Below are positions 22,726-34,155 of a stretch of DNA of 64,000 nt, piece by piece. The notes beneath the pieces are model-generated. The model made no database searches and was not told the DNA's origin. It saw only the letters and a list, made by a program, of their open reading frames with translations. Both the position numbers and the translations under genes were made by a program. How positions within the stretch are numbered: the stretch's first letter is position 1; each line of letters opens with the position of its first letter. The stretch spans positions 18,052,672 through 18,116,671 of the forward strand of contig OY829645.1 in NCBI GenBank assembly GCA_963691815.1, read 5' to 3'. Origin of the DNA: Echiichthys vipera. Lineage: Eukaryota; Chordata; Actinopteri; Perciformes; Trachinidae.

Positions 22726-23883
22726 ATTGTGTAGTCTCAGTTTAAACAGCAAAAATTTTGAAATAACAAATATTTTCTTTTCTTTTTCTTTCTTTCCAAT
22801 ATAATACTGTAGGTCCGTTATTTATGCTGTAGTTTACAAGCAGGAAAGTTATTTACATTCAGTATGACGGACATTTTCTCATCTCGGCCTCACGTTCATC
22901 TTATCAAGCTAGCGAGAAGACACAACAAAGCACTTCCCGTGACAACTGTAGTAATACTGAATTACTGTTATCAACAAGTAATGTTGTGTACATTTCGCAC
23001 ATATTAACTATAAATCATTTACTGTAAATGTAAATAGATGAGTTTTAACCACACTATAGCATTTCCTAAAGACTAAACAAACTAAACAACGAATGATGAA
23101 TTGCTTATGTAAGTGTCTAAACAAACATTTCACAACACCTGTCTATATGCCCTGACAACGTGAAGCCACAGAACTGGAGAAACTCAGCGGTTGATTTTTT
23201 TCCTCTATTGAGATCTGCTGTTAAAGTGATACTGGTGATAGTTTACTGTAGATGTTGTTATTGTAGATGTGTTGTTGACACAAACGTCACAATGATAAAT
23301 GGCCCATCAGCCTGAACAAAAGGATTACCAAGCTCGGGGTAGCAGTGTCGGGCAAGTTACTTGTTAAACGCGAGTCTACTTTTTCCACATTAAATTAAGT
23401 TCTCATGTATATCATAGCTTAAAACTGGCATATTTATTTCTCTTCTAACGCATGCTGTTGCTTAGAAAATAGAAATATAATGAAAACAGCAATATAAATA
23501 AAGATCATTATTCTCTATCTCTAATTCACTGAAGAGTGAAACTTTGTTGATTATAAACCAGCTGACTTGAGTCAGACAGTATACTTTAGTCGGCAGGTGA
23601 GAGGCGTGCTCCGGTTGCTGGCTCCGTTCACCTGCAGTTACACACACACACTCACACACACACCTTGTAACGCTCCTGTAACTCTGTTAGCAAATTGCAA
23701 CTGAACGATGTAAGGTTATTTCCAGTGGCCAAAATGTTCCAGTGAAATGTGATGAAGTGAAAACACAGTGAGATCTGCCTACTATTATTATTGCAGCAAT
23801 ACAGGTAAAGTGTGTATGACCAAACAAAGCATTTCACCAAAACATTCACAGCATTCCTGTAACAATCTCATGAATTAGTCCAG
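22726..23883. other. Non-coding stretch
   Basis: No gene is seen. A hAT-like terminal phrase, AGTGTCGGGCAAGTTACTTG, lies at 23345-23365 without a matching second end. A short CA tract is at 23641-23663. Confidence 0.45.
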
Positions 23884-24437
23884 AGGTCCGTTTCACAAAG
23901 CAGGTTCAACAAACTCTGAGTCTAACCCTGAATTCTGAGTTGATCTTCTCTGAGATAGGAAACTCTGAGTTTTCATTTCCAGAACAGCAGATTTGAGTTA
24001 GTTTGATCAACTCTGAGTAGTTTGACCTGGGGCCTGTTTCACAAAGCAGGTTTAGTGAAAACTCTGAGTATGTTAACCCTGAAATGAGGGAAACTCTGAG
24101 TTTTCCGTTTCACAAAGGGAGGTAACTCAAACCAGAGACAGAGGGGTAACTCTAGCCTGTTTCACAAAGGGAGGTAACTTAAACTCTCGGTCAGTTACCA
24201 TGGTAACATGCTCCCTGAAACTAACCTGGTCGGGACCAGGTTTTTCTCAGAAAACCTTGAGTTTCTCTCTGTCTCCGCCCTCTTTCAGCCACACACGGTG
24301 TTTCATTTCCTCATTCATTTAGTCAGCGGGCGAGTTTTGGCGAAGTATAGTTCTGCTATAGTTCCGTCTGTTTTTTCAGAAAATCACTGCAAACATCAGT
24401 CATTAGAAGTTATATTAGGTGGCGACTATTTCACTAC

Positions 24438-25172
24438 CATGGCGTGTCCTTCTGATAACAATCCCATGGATGAAGCTGCAGCATTACTGCGCAGTGAATT
24501 ATATATTGGTCGGGAGATGATTATCAGACTATTGATTATAGATGTTCTTGCATTTCCAGGCAATTCTCTGTTTGAGCGGTACCGTTTCATATCACAGCAG
24601 ATATTCTGTGTTGCGCTGCGTTTTTTTGCAAACGGGAGTTTTTGTATACAACGTATAAAAGTCATTCAGTAGGCCTACATTAGAAGTTATATTAGGTGGT
24701 GAATATTTACACTACCATGGCGTGTCATTTTGATAACGATCCCGTGAATGAAGGTGACGCATTTCGCAAAGAGAATTAAATATTCGTCGGGAGATGATTA
24801 TAGACGTCCTTAATATGCTGCAGCCATAATTACAAAATGAATGAAATGGATCTTTTGAGCAAGTTGAATGTATTTGACTCAGCGTTTCTAAATATAATTC
24901 CAGCTTTTCTTGCAATTCATAGGTTCAAAAGTGTGTGCTTTTAGTTGGGTTACCGGTATATTAACTACTCCTATACTGTATAGCCTTCTGATCCAGAATA
25001 TCACCTATAATGCGAGGGGGCTGAATACGGCACAACACCGTTTCATGTCACAGTCCATCTCACCCCTCCTTACATTTCCAACATTAACAACCAGTAATGC
25101 TCTCATATCACAGCAGATATTGTGTGTTGCGCTGTGTTTTTTTTGCAAATGGGAGTTTTTTATACAACATTG
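24438..25172 (+). pseudogene. Harbinger transposase N-terminal exon, left arm (partly duplicated)
   Basis: MACPSDNNPMDEAAALLRSE and LFERYRFISQQIFCVALRFF (24438-24660) are the N-terminal exon of a HARBI1-like transposase, with an internal deletion joining two separated segments. A second degraded copy of the beginning follows (24662-24810, GGCGTGTCATTTTGATAACG). At 25019-25172 the later half recurs with LISQQILCVALCFF. So the exon is present in pieces and partly twice in tandem. No DDE core exists. Confidence 0.7.
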
Positions 25173-25311
25173 ATATGTTGTATAAAAAACAGCCACTTAC
25201 GGTAATATTTACTTTACGATGTAAAACCTGCTCAAAATGAGGCGTCACCATGAGACTGTGCTGAGGTTTTACCTGTTTTTTTTACTTGTGGTGCACGCGC
25301 TTAACTCCAGG

Positions 25312-25456
25312 TCAAACTACTCTGAGTTGATCAACCTAACGCAAATCTGCTGTTCTGGAACCGAAAACTCAGAGTTTCCTATCTCAGAGTAGATCAACTC
25401 AGAGTTCCGGGTTAGACTCAGAGTTTTTTGAACCTGCTTTGTGAAACAGGCCCCTG
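25312..25456 (-). repeat. Inverted copy of Harbinger terminal unit
   Basis: Its reverse complement matches 23884-24033 over almost the whole 146 bases (AACTCTGAGTCTAACCC, GATAGGAAACTCTGAGTTTT, AACAGCAGATTTG). On both sides lie arms of a perfect 25-bp inverted repeat (25288-25312 and 25456-25480 approximately) containing GCACGCGCTTAACTCC. It forms the centre of the large palindrome. Confidence 0.8.
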
Positions 25457-25523
25457 GAGTTAAGCGCGTGCACCACAAGTATAACAAGACAGCATCAATG
25501 GAGCCCTGATTCGACGAGTCACC

Positions 25524-25872
25524 ATGGCAACGGCGAAGAGAAGGGCTACGCTACCACTGGAATTGGAAATATTAATGCGCTCATATGGGAGTTTGAGCAC
25601 GTTTTCCGCTGAAAGTGTAACACTGCTGCAGCAGCAAAAGAGAGGGAGACGCGTGGGAGAACATTGCTGCTCGGGTCAATGTCTAAGTTTAAATGTAGTC
25701 CTGTTGCAATCACAGTAATATCACAGGGGAAACTGCTTGAGTGGGAGCCTATTTATTTATTTAATTTAGGTGCATTCCCGTGGGGGAGAAGCGCCCTTGG
25801 CAGCAGCTTAAGATGAAACATAAAATTATTGTTCAAACAGGTAAAACCTCTGCACAATCTCATGGTGATACC
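25524..25872 (+). pseudogene. Harbinger Myb/SANT-like fragment, right arm
   Basis: MATAKRRATLPLELEILMRSYG begins a Myb-like domain. In a neighbouring frame EFEHVFR and KCNTAAAAKERE continue it, and KLLFKQVKP-type sequence ends it at an AGGTAAAACC donor-like site near 25841. A one-base deletion near 25590 and a stop break it. It is opposed to the transposase fragment at 25926-26240, the normal Harbinger gene arrangement. Confidence 0.6.
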
Positions 25873-25925
25873 TAATTTTTAACAAGTTTGACATTATAAA
25901 GTCAATATTACCGTAAGTGGCTGTT

Positions 25926-26240
25926 TTAAACGTTGTATAAAAAACTCCCATTTGCAAAAAAACGCAGCCCAACAAACAATATCTGCTGGGAAGTGAAAGC
26001 ATGACTTTGGTTCGTTATGTTGGAAATGTCAGGACGGATGACGTTGTGTACGTAAATGATGGACTGTGACGTGACACGATACTGCTCAAAAAGATAATTG
26101 TCTGGAAATACAAGAACATCTATGCACAGTCTGATAATCATCTCCCGACAAATATTTAATTCTCTGCGCAGTAATGCTGCACCTTCATCCACGGGACTGT
26201 TATCAAAAAGACATGCCATGCTAGTGGAAATAGTCGCCAC
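25926..26240 (-). pseudogene. Harbinger transposase N-terminal exon, right arm
   Basis: The best-preserved copy of this exon reads MACLFDNSPVDEGAALLRRE, then YRVTSQSIIYVHNVIRPDIS and QQILFVGLRFFANGSFLYNV. It matches the N-terminal helical region of HARBI1-like nucleases and is longer than the left-arm copy because it lacks the internal deletion. Only this exon survives; the DDE core is absent. Confidence 0.75.
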
Positions 26241-26464
26241 CTAATATAACTTCTAATGACTGACAGACGGAACTATAGCAGAACTGTACTACGTCAAAAC
26301 TCGCCTGCTGACTGAATGAATGAGGAAATCAAATACTGTGTGTGGCTGAAAGAGGGCGGAGACAGAAAGAAACTCAAGGTTTGCTGAGAAAAACCAGGTC
26401 CCGACCAGGTTAGTTTCAGAGAGCATGTTACCATGGTAACTGACCGAGAGTTTAAGTTACCTCC

Positions 26465-27105
26465 TGTTGAGATCAACCTGCAGTTATCTCCCCGGGTCCG
26501 TTGATCGGAGGATAGAAGAAGAGATCTTGAGACGATGGCTTGAGATCACACCAATATCTTTATTGGCGCACTTTGCAAAGCGGAGACAAGTTCTGATACA
26601 ACTCAAACCAGGTCATACATCAGACGAGTCTGTTGTGGTCTAAGAGTAGCGGCTTTAAATACACTGGTGGGCTGATGGTAACGCCCCCAAGGTAAAAAAG
26701 GTGGCAACAGACGTTAATCTGCCTAGCAACATCTTATAACACTAAATGCTGAGAGAAGGAATGTAGTGCATGTCCCTATATGGCTATCTAGAGAGACAGA
26801 TCTGTCTTTGTTTGCAACACACAAACTTGTTAGTTAATGAGTATGTGTGTGTGTGCCTAAAATGAGGAAATGAGCATTTCCTCTGTTTGTTAGAATCTTT
26901 ACGAGGTGATGGGTGAGTGGGCACGAGATCTCTATCTTCCTCTCTTTTCTGTGAGGGTCTGTGATGCAAGTTTATTATCTGCTCAACCAGCAAGGACTAG
27001 TCTCATTCCAGGGGTTTATGTACCATGACCCCACTGTGTACCAACTTCAGTTTAGCCATTTCAAAAGCCACATGAAGAGAGCAGCTCATTTCTCTTTCTT
27101 CCACA
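26465..27105 (-). mobile_element. Solo LTR, 641 bp, TSD CTCC
   Basis: The block begins TGTTGAGATCAACC and ends TTTCTTCCACA, giving canonical TG...CA ends. CTCC flanks it on both sides (26461-26464, 27106-27109). The uninterrupted sequence at 24158-24175 on the other palindrome arm confirms the insertion point. On the minus strand there is CCAATAAAGATATTGG, a polyadenylation-like signal, placed as expected for a minus-oriented LTR. No internal coding region remains, so recombination between two LTRs probably removed it. The short TSD fits an ERV- or Gypsy-like element. Confidence 0.85.
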
Positions 27106-27149
27106 CTCCCTTTGTGAAACAGGCTAGAGTTACCCCTCTGTCTTCCCCG

Positions 27150-27456
27150 CCTCCTTTAAAACAGCGGTGGTGAAGCCCCTTCTGAAGAAGAGCATTTTAG
27201 ATCCCAACATCTTTAATAATTATCGGCCTGTATCCAACTTACCGTTTTTAAGTAAAATTTTGGAAAAACTTGTTTTCAATCAAGTAAATTACTTTTTAAT
27301 TGCAAACAACATTTTTGAGAAGTGTCAGTCTGGTTTCAGGGCGAAACCAAAGTACAGAGACAGCCCTTTTAAATATTTGAAACAACATCAGGTGCAACTT
27401 GTATGACAATGAACTCACAGTCTTGGTACTACTGGATCTAACCGCCGCCTTCGATA
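27150..27456 (+). pseudogene. L2-like LINE RT, N-terminal part
   Basis: VKPLLKKSILDPNIFNNYRP and VSNLPFLSKILEKLVFNQV, then EKCQSGFRAKP, are the fingers and early palm of an L2-group RT. After a frameshift near 27395, ELTVLVLLDLTAAFDTVD supplies the first catalytic Asp block and ends exactly at the hAT target duplication. Confidence 0.85.
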
Positions 27457-27464
27457 CAGTAGAC

Positions 27465-30114
27465 CAGGGGTCACCAACCTTTTTGAAACCAAGAGCTACT
27501 TCTTGGGTACTGATTAATGCGAAGGGCTACCAGTTTGATACACACTTAAATAAATTGCCAGAAATAGCCAATTTGCTCAATTTACCTTTAACTCTATTTT
27601 ATTATTAATAATTAATATTTATCTTTGTGGAAACACTGATCATCTCAATGATTTCTCACAATAAATATATATAGAAACAGATAAATATCAATATGCAACA
27701 CTTTATTTTTATATTTTCTCTAAGTGCACATTTTTCAAATTCAACATTTTCAAATGATCACTTCTAAGACAGTTTTGTGAAATCACAATATCCCATTTTA
27801 ACTAGCTAGCCACTAACATTTTTTAACAAATCATGAATTACTTTGCACCATGTTTGTACAAATAATAACTCATGTAAAATACAAAAGTCAACTCTCAAAT
27901 TTTTAAATAAATCATGTCACACTTTGAACTGGACACCAAATCTGTTATCTGTTTCTTTGTCAGTTAGTGGGAGGCCTGGCATTGCATGCTGTCAACTAGT
28001 GTGTTGTACTCTGGTGTGTAACTTGACACTGCAACTCGGAGTGAGTCTTGCAGATGTGCATCAGTGAGGCGTGTTCTGTGTTTGTTCTTGATGAAGTTCA
28101 TGTCAGAAAAGGCTGATTCACAAAGATAAGTTGAACCAAAACAGGCTTGCAACCTTCATAACTGCTGCGCATACACCACTGTACTTTTCTGTGTCAACAA
28201 GGCACCAAAAGTTTGGTGCAGCCTGGTGGGCTTTGAGGTGGAGGTCATTCTGCAGTGTTACGATTTCAATCTCCACCTGTTCAGCATCCACACATGGCTC
28301 AAGCTGATCCAGGTCACAAAACCTGTTCTCAAACTCTTGCCCAACTCTGTATATGACCTGAGAGTTCTTTTCTGCAACTTTGTCAAAAGCCTCAGATGCA
28401 GAAGCATTGTCTTTCAGCACCATCTGCACAGAGGGAAAGTGCGGCACTTTTTTTCTCTGTAAATGCACAGAGAAAAGGTTCATCTTAGCTTTGAATGCAT
28501 TTAAAGCACTTATCATATCGGCGACAGTTTTATCTTTGCTTTGCAGCTCACAGTTCAAACTGTTCAGTTTTCCAGTAATGTCCGTTAAAAATGCAAGGTC
28601 AAGTATCCACTCAGTGTCCTCCAGCAGCACGGTGTCCTCACCTCTGGACTGCATGAACTCTTTGATTTCATCCAAAAGTGACAAAAGACGTTGCAAAATC
28701 CGTCCCCTGCTGAGCCATCGGATTTCTGTGTGTAGTAGCAGGTCACCATATTCCGCTGACAGCTCCTCCAAAAATACCTTGAATGTTCTGTGCTGTTTAG
28801 CTCTGGAGCGGATGCTGTTTATGATCTTTACGACGGGAGTCATTACGTGCTCAAAGCAGATCACTTTTGCACATAAGGCCTGCTGGTGTATGATGCAGTG
28901 GTACTGCAGAAAGTTTGGGAACTCTGGGTCAGCTTTACAGTGAGCAACGAATCCTGTGTGTCGGCCGATCATAGCAGGAGCCCCATCCGTAGACACTGAT
29001 ACCAGCTTTTCCAGCGGCACCTTTTTTCCACCAAAAACTCCTTCACTGCGTTATAAATGTCAACCCCGCTCGTAGTTGTCTTCAGGGGCAGTAGTGTCAG
29101 AAGTTCTTCTTTTGTGAAGAAATCATCAAACACCATCCGGATAAAGACCATCAGCTGCGCCGTACTGCTGCTGTCCACCGACTCGTCACACTGGATGCTG
29201 AACCACCGGCACCTCGCCAGATCACGGTCCAGCTGGTCGGTCAAGTTCCCAGACATCGCCAACACTCTTCTTACCATTGTAGTTGCCCCGAGTTGAACAT
29301 CGGAGAGACTGGAGAGTACATCGGTTCCATACTTCTCGTCTTCAAGCACAGTTTTAGCAATTATCATCATTGCTTCTTGGCAACCTCCCCGTCTGTAAAT
29401 ACCTTCTTTTTCTTCATCAAGAATTGCGTAGCTCTAAACGAGGCTTCGGTTGCTTTTTGGGAGTTTTTAACCGGTCTAGTGAAAAAAGACTGCTGTTTGC
29501 ACAAAGCTGCCTTTAACTCGCGGGCCTTTTCTGCGCGCAGTGCGCTGCCCGGTGGGTAGTTAGCAAGGTAGCCTGTGTGACACGTAGTGAAATGTCTCTC
29601 CACATTGTGCCGCTTTTCTATTGCCACAGTTGCCCCGCAAATGAAACACACGCAGGATCCTCTCACAGTGGTAAAAAAAAAAAACTCTACCTCCCATTCG
29701 TCGTGAAAATGAAATGTTTTTCTTTCTTTTTTCTGACATTTTTTGGGGTAACTCTTCTCCTCATATTCGCTGCGTCCGCTAACGTTAGCTTGTTTGTAAG
29801 AGCGCAACAAACGCTACGTTTTGGTCATGCGCACAATACTGACCTTTGAAGTATACTAGGTCAGAGTTCATTCATATGAAACACAAAAAACACTTTACAT
29901 TTTAAGTGTTTATATATATATATATATGTATTGTCGTTTGTAAATTACATGTAAGTGTGATTTAAACAAGAATAGCTAAATAAATAAATCTATATACATA
30001 AAAGCTCACTGGTAAGTGCTGCTATTTGAGCTATTTTTAGAACAGGCCAGAGGGCGACTCATCTGGTCCTTACGGGCGACCTGGTGCCCGTGGGCACCGC
30101 GTTGGTGACCCCTG
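27465..30114 (-). mobile_element. hAT transposon, 2.65 kb, TSD CAGTAGAC
   Basis: The ends CAGGGGTCACCAAC and GTTGGTGACCCCTG are perfect 14-bp inverted repeats. The 8-bp CAGTAGAC flanks both sides (27457-27464, 30115-30122), the canonical hAT duplication. Removing the element and one copy rejoins the LINE RT in frame. A minus-strand transposase with BED finger and C-terminal dimerisation block fills most of the interior. A (TA)n tract lies at 29908-29927. Confidence 0.97.
27964..29810 (-). pseudogene. hAT transposase with BED finger (GTF2IRD2/ZBED-like)
   Basis: The N-terminal part (29367-29810) has a basic leader and a BED-type finger: CVCFICG, then RHNVERHFTTCH. The middle (28969-29370) has CRWFSIQCDESVDSSSTAQL with the first catalytic Asp. 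Then come VSVSTDGAPAMIGRHTGFVA (28990 downwards) and TEIRWLSRGRIL. The C-terminus (27964-28152) has LCESAFSDMNFIKNKHRTRL, the hAT dimerisation block. The pieces lie in three frames, with frameshifts near 29368, 28990 and 28140. The architecture is complete, so decay is recent to moderate. The protein resembles those domesticated as GTF2IRD2/ZBED-type genes, but here it lies inside intact transposon ends. Confidence 0.92.
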
Positions 30115-30122
30115 CAGTAGAC

Positions 30123-31190
30123 CATCTCATTTTATTAGATAGACTGAAGAACCTGGTCGGCCTCTCTAGTACTGTTTTTAACTGGTTCATTTCTTACCTC
30201 ACAGATCGACACTTCTTTGTAAGTATGGATACATGTTCCTCAGAAACCCACAAAATAAAGTGTGGTGTTTCCCAAGGGTCAATTTTAGGTCCAACTCTTT
30301 TTAATCTTTACATGCTTCCCCTTGGGGACGTCATCAGGAGGCACGGCATCAGCTTTCATAGTTATGCTGACGATACGCAACTGTATATTGCCGTGTCTCC
30401 CGATGACACAGGACCTATTGATGTCCTTTTTAACTGCATTTTAGATATCAAGACATGGATGGCAGGAAATTTCCTACAGCTCAACCAGGACAAAACAGAG
30501 ATTTTACTCATTGGTCCTGAGGGCCAGAAAGAGAAACTTTTACCAAAGTTACAGAAGTTTAAACTATCACAATCTGTAAAAAATCTGGGTGTGATTTTTG
30601 ACTCTGAGCTCAGTTTTATTCCACACATCAAAAATATAACAAAAATAGGTTTTTACCATCTTAAGAACATAGCCAGAGTCCGCCCGTTTCTCTCTCAGGC
30701 CAGCACGGAGGTGCTGATGCATGCTTTTATCTCTTGTCGTATAGACTACTGTAATGCCCTGCTCTCTGGCCTTCCCAAAAAGAGCATTTCGAATCTACAA
30801 TTATTACAAAACTTAGCTGCACGAGTGCTGACAAGGACCAGAGGGCGGGAGCACATAACACCAGTTTTAAAGTCACTGCATTGGCTCCCCGTGCGTTTCA
30901 GGATTGATTTTAAAGTTCTTCTACTAGTTTTTTAGTGTCTCAACGGTCTTGGGCCCTCTTACCTATCTGATTTGCTTTTACCTTATCGGCCGACGCGGAC
31001 CCTGAGGTCCTCCGGCACTGGCCTTTTAACCATACCACAGGTTAGTTCAAAAAAGCACAGGGAGGCGGCTTTCAGTTATTATGGGCCCGACTGTGGAACA
31101 GCCTGCCGGAGAGCCTCAGGGTCGCGGAGACTGCTGAGGTTTTTAAAAAGAGGCTTAAGACCCATCTTTTTGACCAGGCTTTTAGTTAAT
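30123..31190 (+). pseudogene. L2-like LINE RT core and C-terminus
   Basis: The open stretch to 30935 contains CGVSQGSILGPTLFNLYMLP, the catalytic SYADDTQLYIA, then WMAGNFLQLNQDKTEILLIG, VKNLGVIFDSELSF and CRIDYCNALLSGLPKK, the full palm-to-thumb series of an L2 RT. A TAG at 30934-30936 and a frameshift near 31090 interrupt the conserved C-terminus (LLLPYRPTRTLRSSGTGLLT). The catalytic residues are intact. As the 5' end is truncated and the hAT splits the protein, it is non-functional. Confidence 0.9.
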
Positions 31191-31975
31191 TGATTTATTT
31201 TAGGCAGTGCTAATCAGAGCACTTTTTATCCTTTTTTACTGTTTTAATCTCTTTGTTATAGCCTTCATGCTTTTATTTATTTTTATGTCCTAATGTCTTA
31301 TGCTCTTATGCTTTTATTTTTTCTATTTCATGTTTTAGCCTCTATGCTTTTATGCTTTTATGTTTTAGTCCCTCGTTTTTAGCCTCCATATTTTAACCCT
31401 TTACTGTTTTAGGCAACAGTTTTTAATCTCCAGTGTTTCCTCAGGGGGCCTGCCAGTTTGGGAGTTGTCTCCGATCTGGCCGCGGGGGATGCTGTCCCGT
31501 GGACAGTTCCGGCCCGGGCAGCTAGAGGGCTCTGCACCTTGGTGCGGAGGCTCCTGTCTGCTTGGGTTGGGGTGGTCTCTGTGGCGGTGCTCCCTGTGAC
31601 CTTGGACTGGGATCTCTCCCGGTGTGGTTGGCCCCCCAAAAGGCAGCTTCCTCTAGACTCCTCTCTAACTCAGGTCCCGCTGCCCGGCCATGTCTCTGTA
31701 GTGACAGCTAGTGTTGGTGTAGGTGTGAGTCTGTGTATCTGTGTGTCTGCATGGCTGTGTGTGTTTATGTGAATGTGTGAATGAACGTATATACATTTGT
31801 GTATGTCTCTGTGCATGACTGTGGGAGGGTTGGGTTCTTTTAACTTCCTTCTCCTGATTTTATTTGATGTTTCTCTTCTTCTGTACATCTCTGTAAGGCA
31901 CTTACGAGGCGATACTTTTCTGTATGAAAAGCGCCATATAAATAAAGGTTGATTTGATTTGATTTGATTTGAAAA

Positions 31976-33540
31976 GACTAATGCAGACAGAGGAAGGAGA
32001 ATGATGAGTTTCTTCGACTCAGCTTATTTATACTAACTGCTCTTACCCAGCCTTCATCATACCAAGTGTTTAACTCCTTTATCGGAGCACTGATATTGGG
32101 GTTTCTTGTTCAAATTAGGATACTAACAGTTGTGTCTTTCAACTGAAAATATGTTAACATATTCTCAATTGTGCAGTGTGTCCTGTGTTTTTGGTAGATT
32201 TCTGAGGAAAACAGAAAGCGATCCCTATCTGGTTGTTATCTGGTTACAATGCCACTTGGGAACACTAGGGGGCTTTGTGTTATCTCAGTAAATATGGCCA
32301 GTACATACTCTGTTTAAATAAGGATCTTCGGTGTATTACCTCATCTGATGTATAGGTGCCTGAATATAGGAAAGCACATTGAAATTGTTAAATCTAAACA
32401 GATTTTTGCAGGGAATTAAAAGAAAGAAAATAAAACAACTAGGATTCATAGATGTCTTATAGTCAATGCACCAACCAAAATAGCTAAACTGTAATATGGT
32501 AAGAATATGACCCTTGAAAATGAACGTGTATGTATCTACTCTAATGGTGCACTGCAATGTGAACCAGAGGCATTAACAGCTGAAGCAGAGACCTTGGCAG
32601 TTTTCCTACATGAAAAAAATCATTTTGGACTGTGTTGTGTATAGCAAAGTGAGTTGTCTGAGCACTTTGATAACTGAAGGATATTGTTCTCCCTTGGCAA
32701 AAGCCGGTTTTTCAACAAGAGACCGTCCATTCCTTAGCGAATACCGAAAGCCTCTCCTTTACATCTGCAAAGCTGTTTGCTTGCAGTATTCTGGAGGGAA
32801 CGTGGGTAAAGGTCATCTAGCCACATCTCTAACAGAAAGGTTTTGTATGAGAGAGACACAAAAGTGGAAACACAGAGTGGGAGAGAGGTCCTGTGTAATG
32901 TAGAATGTCAGCTAGTTGCATAATAAAAATAAAAACTTAAACCAAACAACGGACAACACTACATTCTTCAGTTTTCATATTCCATCATCAAGGTTATGTT
33001 CACATATTTTTTTGCTGTTTATTGTAGCTATTCACCACATTGTGTTTTATGTTGACCCTGGTATAATTTCTCTTAGTCCCAAATGCTAGTTGGCTTGCCA
33101 TTTAAAATGTCTAAGGTCAGATGTGATCATTTTAGTAGGGGGGCCATATAATTACGTAGTATCATTAATAAGGGAAGGGTTGAGTTATCTGTGATGCCTT
33201 CAATCTAAAAAAAATCTGAAAAAGCTGCAAATAACTAAAACAGAGGCTACATTATTAAAAAATATAATTAAATATAAACTACGACACATTATAGGGCTAC
33301 TGCTATCGAATTTCTTTTCATTTAACCATCTAACATACTGTAAATATAATGATTTCCTCACAATATATAGTAGAACCAAAATTTATCTACAAAAACAAAT
33401 CTGTCCGCTGACTCCCTTCAGCAACCTTGTTTGAAAATAGTTCTAAGATGGTGTGAAAGTACATAAAACATTCAGTAAAACCTAGGGACACACACTTGCA
33501 CTCAGATATTTACTGTTAAATATATTTAAGTATTTTTTTT
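31976..33540. other. Non-coding stretch
   Basis: AT-rich, apparently single-copy sequence in this window. No gene, element end or target duplication is seen; the short open frames have no recognisable content. Confidence 0.5.
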
Positions 33541-33550
33541 GTCATGTGGA

Positions 33551-33554
<4 letters not shown>

Positions 33555-33590
<36 letters not shown>
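33555..33590. repeat. (GT)n microsatellite
   Basis: About 18 uninterrupted GT units, just left of the solo LTR. Confidence 0.95.
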
Positions 33591-33592
<2 letters not shown>

Positions 33593-33609
33593 CTGTAAGC
33601 TCCTCATTC

Positions 33610-34150
33610 TGTCAGGATCCCAGTCTTGCCAGGCCTACCCTTATTCCTTTTGTGCTTGGTTTGTCTCCCCCTGTCTGTTTTTCCCTGCATGTGTCTTCCC
33701 CCTCTGTGTTTGTCCAGAGCTGGAAGGCATGGTTCGCCCAGCTGTTGCTGATTCCCCTGATCACCGCCTGCAGTATAAAGAGCTGGATATGGGACACATT
33801 TGTCGCCAGACAGTTTCCTCATTTACGTGGTACCTTGTCTCGTTGGTTGGCTCCCATTTACGTAGGCTTACGTTCTCACTCCATGTTTCTTTGTTTGTCA
33901 TTGTTTCTTTGTTCCTTTTCGTTGTAGTTTCCAGAGATCCCGTTCCCTCATTTGCATCCCCGACTGTTCGTCTGTTACCCGTTCCTGTCTACCCTCGACC
34001 ATCTCGTCGTCTTTTGTGTTGTACCTTTTCCCCTGTTACTGGACACCCTTGTTTTCTTTTTGTTTATTCAATATTTGTTTAAAACCGTACTCCGTTTCCG
34101 TGTCTGCATTTGGGTCCCGTTCCTCCTTATTCCCTGTACCGTTCATGACA
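33610..34150 (+). mobile_element. Solo LTR, 541 bp, TSD CATTC
   Basis: The block begins TGTCAGGATCCC and ends CGTTCATGACA, with TGTCA...TGACA inverted ends. CATTC flanks both sides (33605-33609 and 34151-34155), a 5-bp target duplication. A TATA-type GCAGTATAAAGAGC lies at about 33771-33784 and a pyrimidine-rich R/U5-like part follows. The general look, with TGTCA start and 5-bp TSD, fits a Ty3/Gypsy LTR. The open frames over it are chance. No internal region remains. Confidence 0.88.
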
Positions 34151-34155
34151 CATTC

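Larger units (their letters stand above)
23884..27142. mobile_element. Head-to-head palindrome of two PIF/Harbinger relics
   Basis: The left arm (24034-25311) and right arm (25457-26464 plus 27106-27142) are reverse complements over most of their length. The transposase N-terminus is on plus in the left arm and on minus in the right arm. A roughly 146-bp terminal unit starting near GTTTCACAAAGCAGG occurs at 23884-24033 and inverted at 25312-25456. The right arm also keeps a Myb fragment that the left arm has lost. The right arm is split by a solo LTR. The repeated GTTTCACAAAG ends are those of a fish Harbinger group. I infer an inverted duplication or two opposed insertions. Confidence 0.75.
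27143..31975 (+). mobile_element. L2-like LINE with (ATTTG)n tail, split by a hAT
   Basis: The plus-strand 5'-truncated LINE holds RT in two parts (27150-27456 and 30123-31190), a roughly 780-base 3' UTR and a tail of TTGATTTGATTTGATTTG at 31951-31973. It is a different subfamily from the ATTGAATTG-tailed L2 copies. A complete hAT element is inserted between them. The 3' UTR has the phrase GCGCCATATAAATAAAGG just before the tail, as in many fish L2 elements. Confidence 0.88.

Noticed and set aside
24208..24430. Upstream extension of the Harbinger exon as coding
   Set aside because: The matching region in the right arm shows that coding similarity begins at the MAC start near 24438; the upstream part is terminal-repeat sequence.
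28380..28943. 187-codon plus-strand frame
   Set aside because: Exact antisense shadow of the hAT transposase on the minus strand.
33544..34082. Two long overlapping plus-strand frames (127 and 178 codons)
   Set aside because: They start in a GT microsatellite and run across the solo LTR; composition follows the pyrimidine-rich LTR, not a gene.
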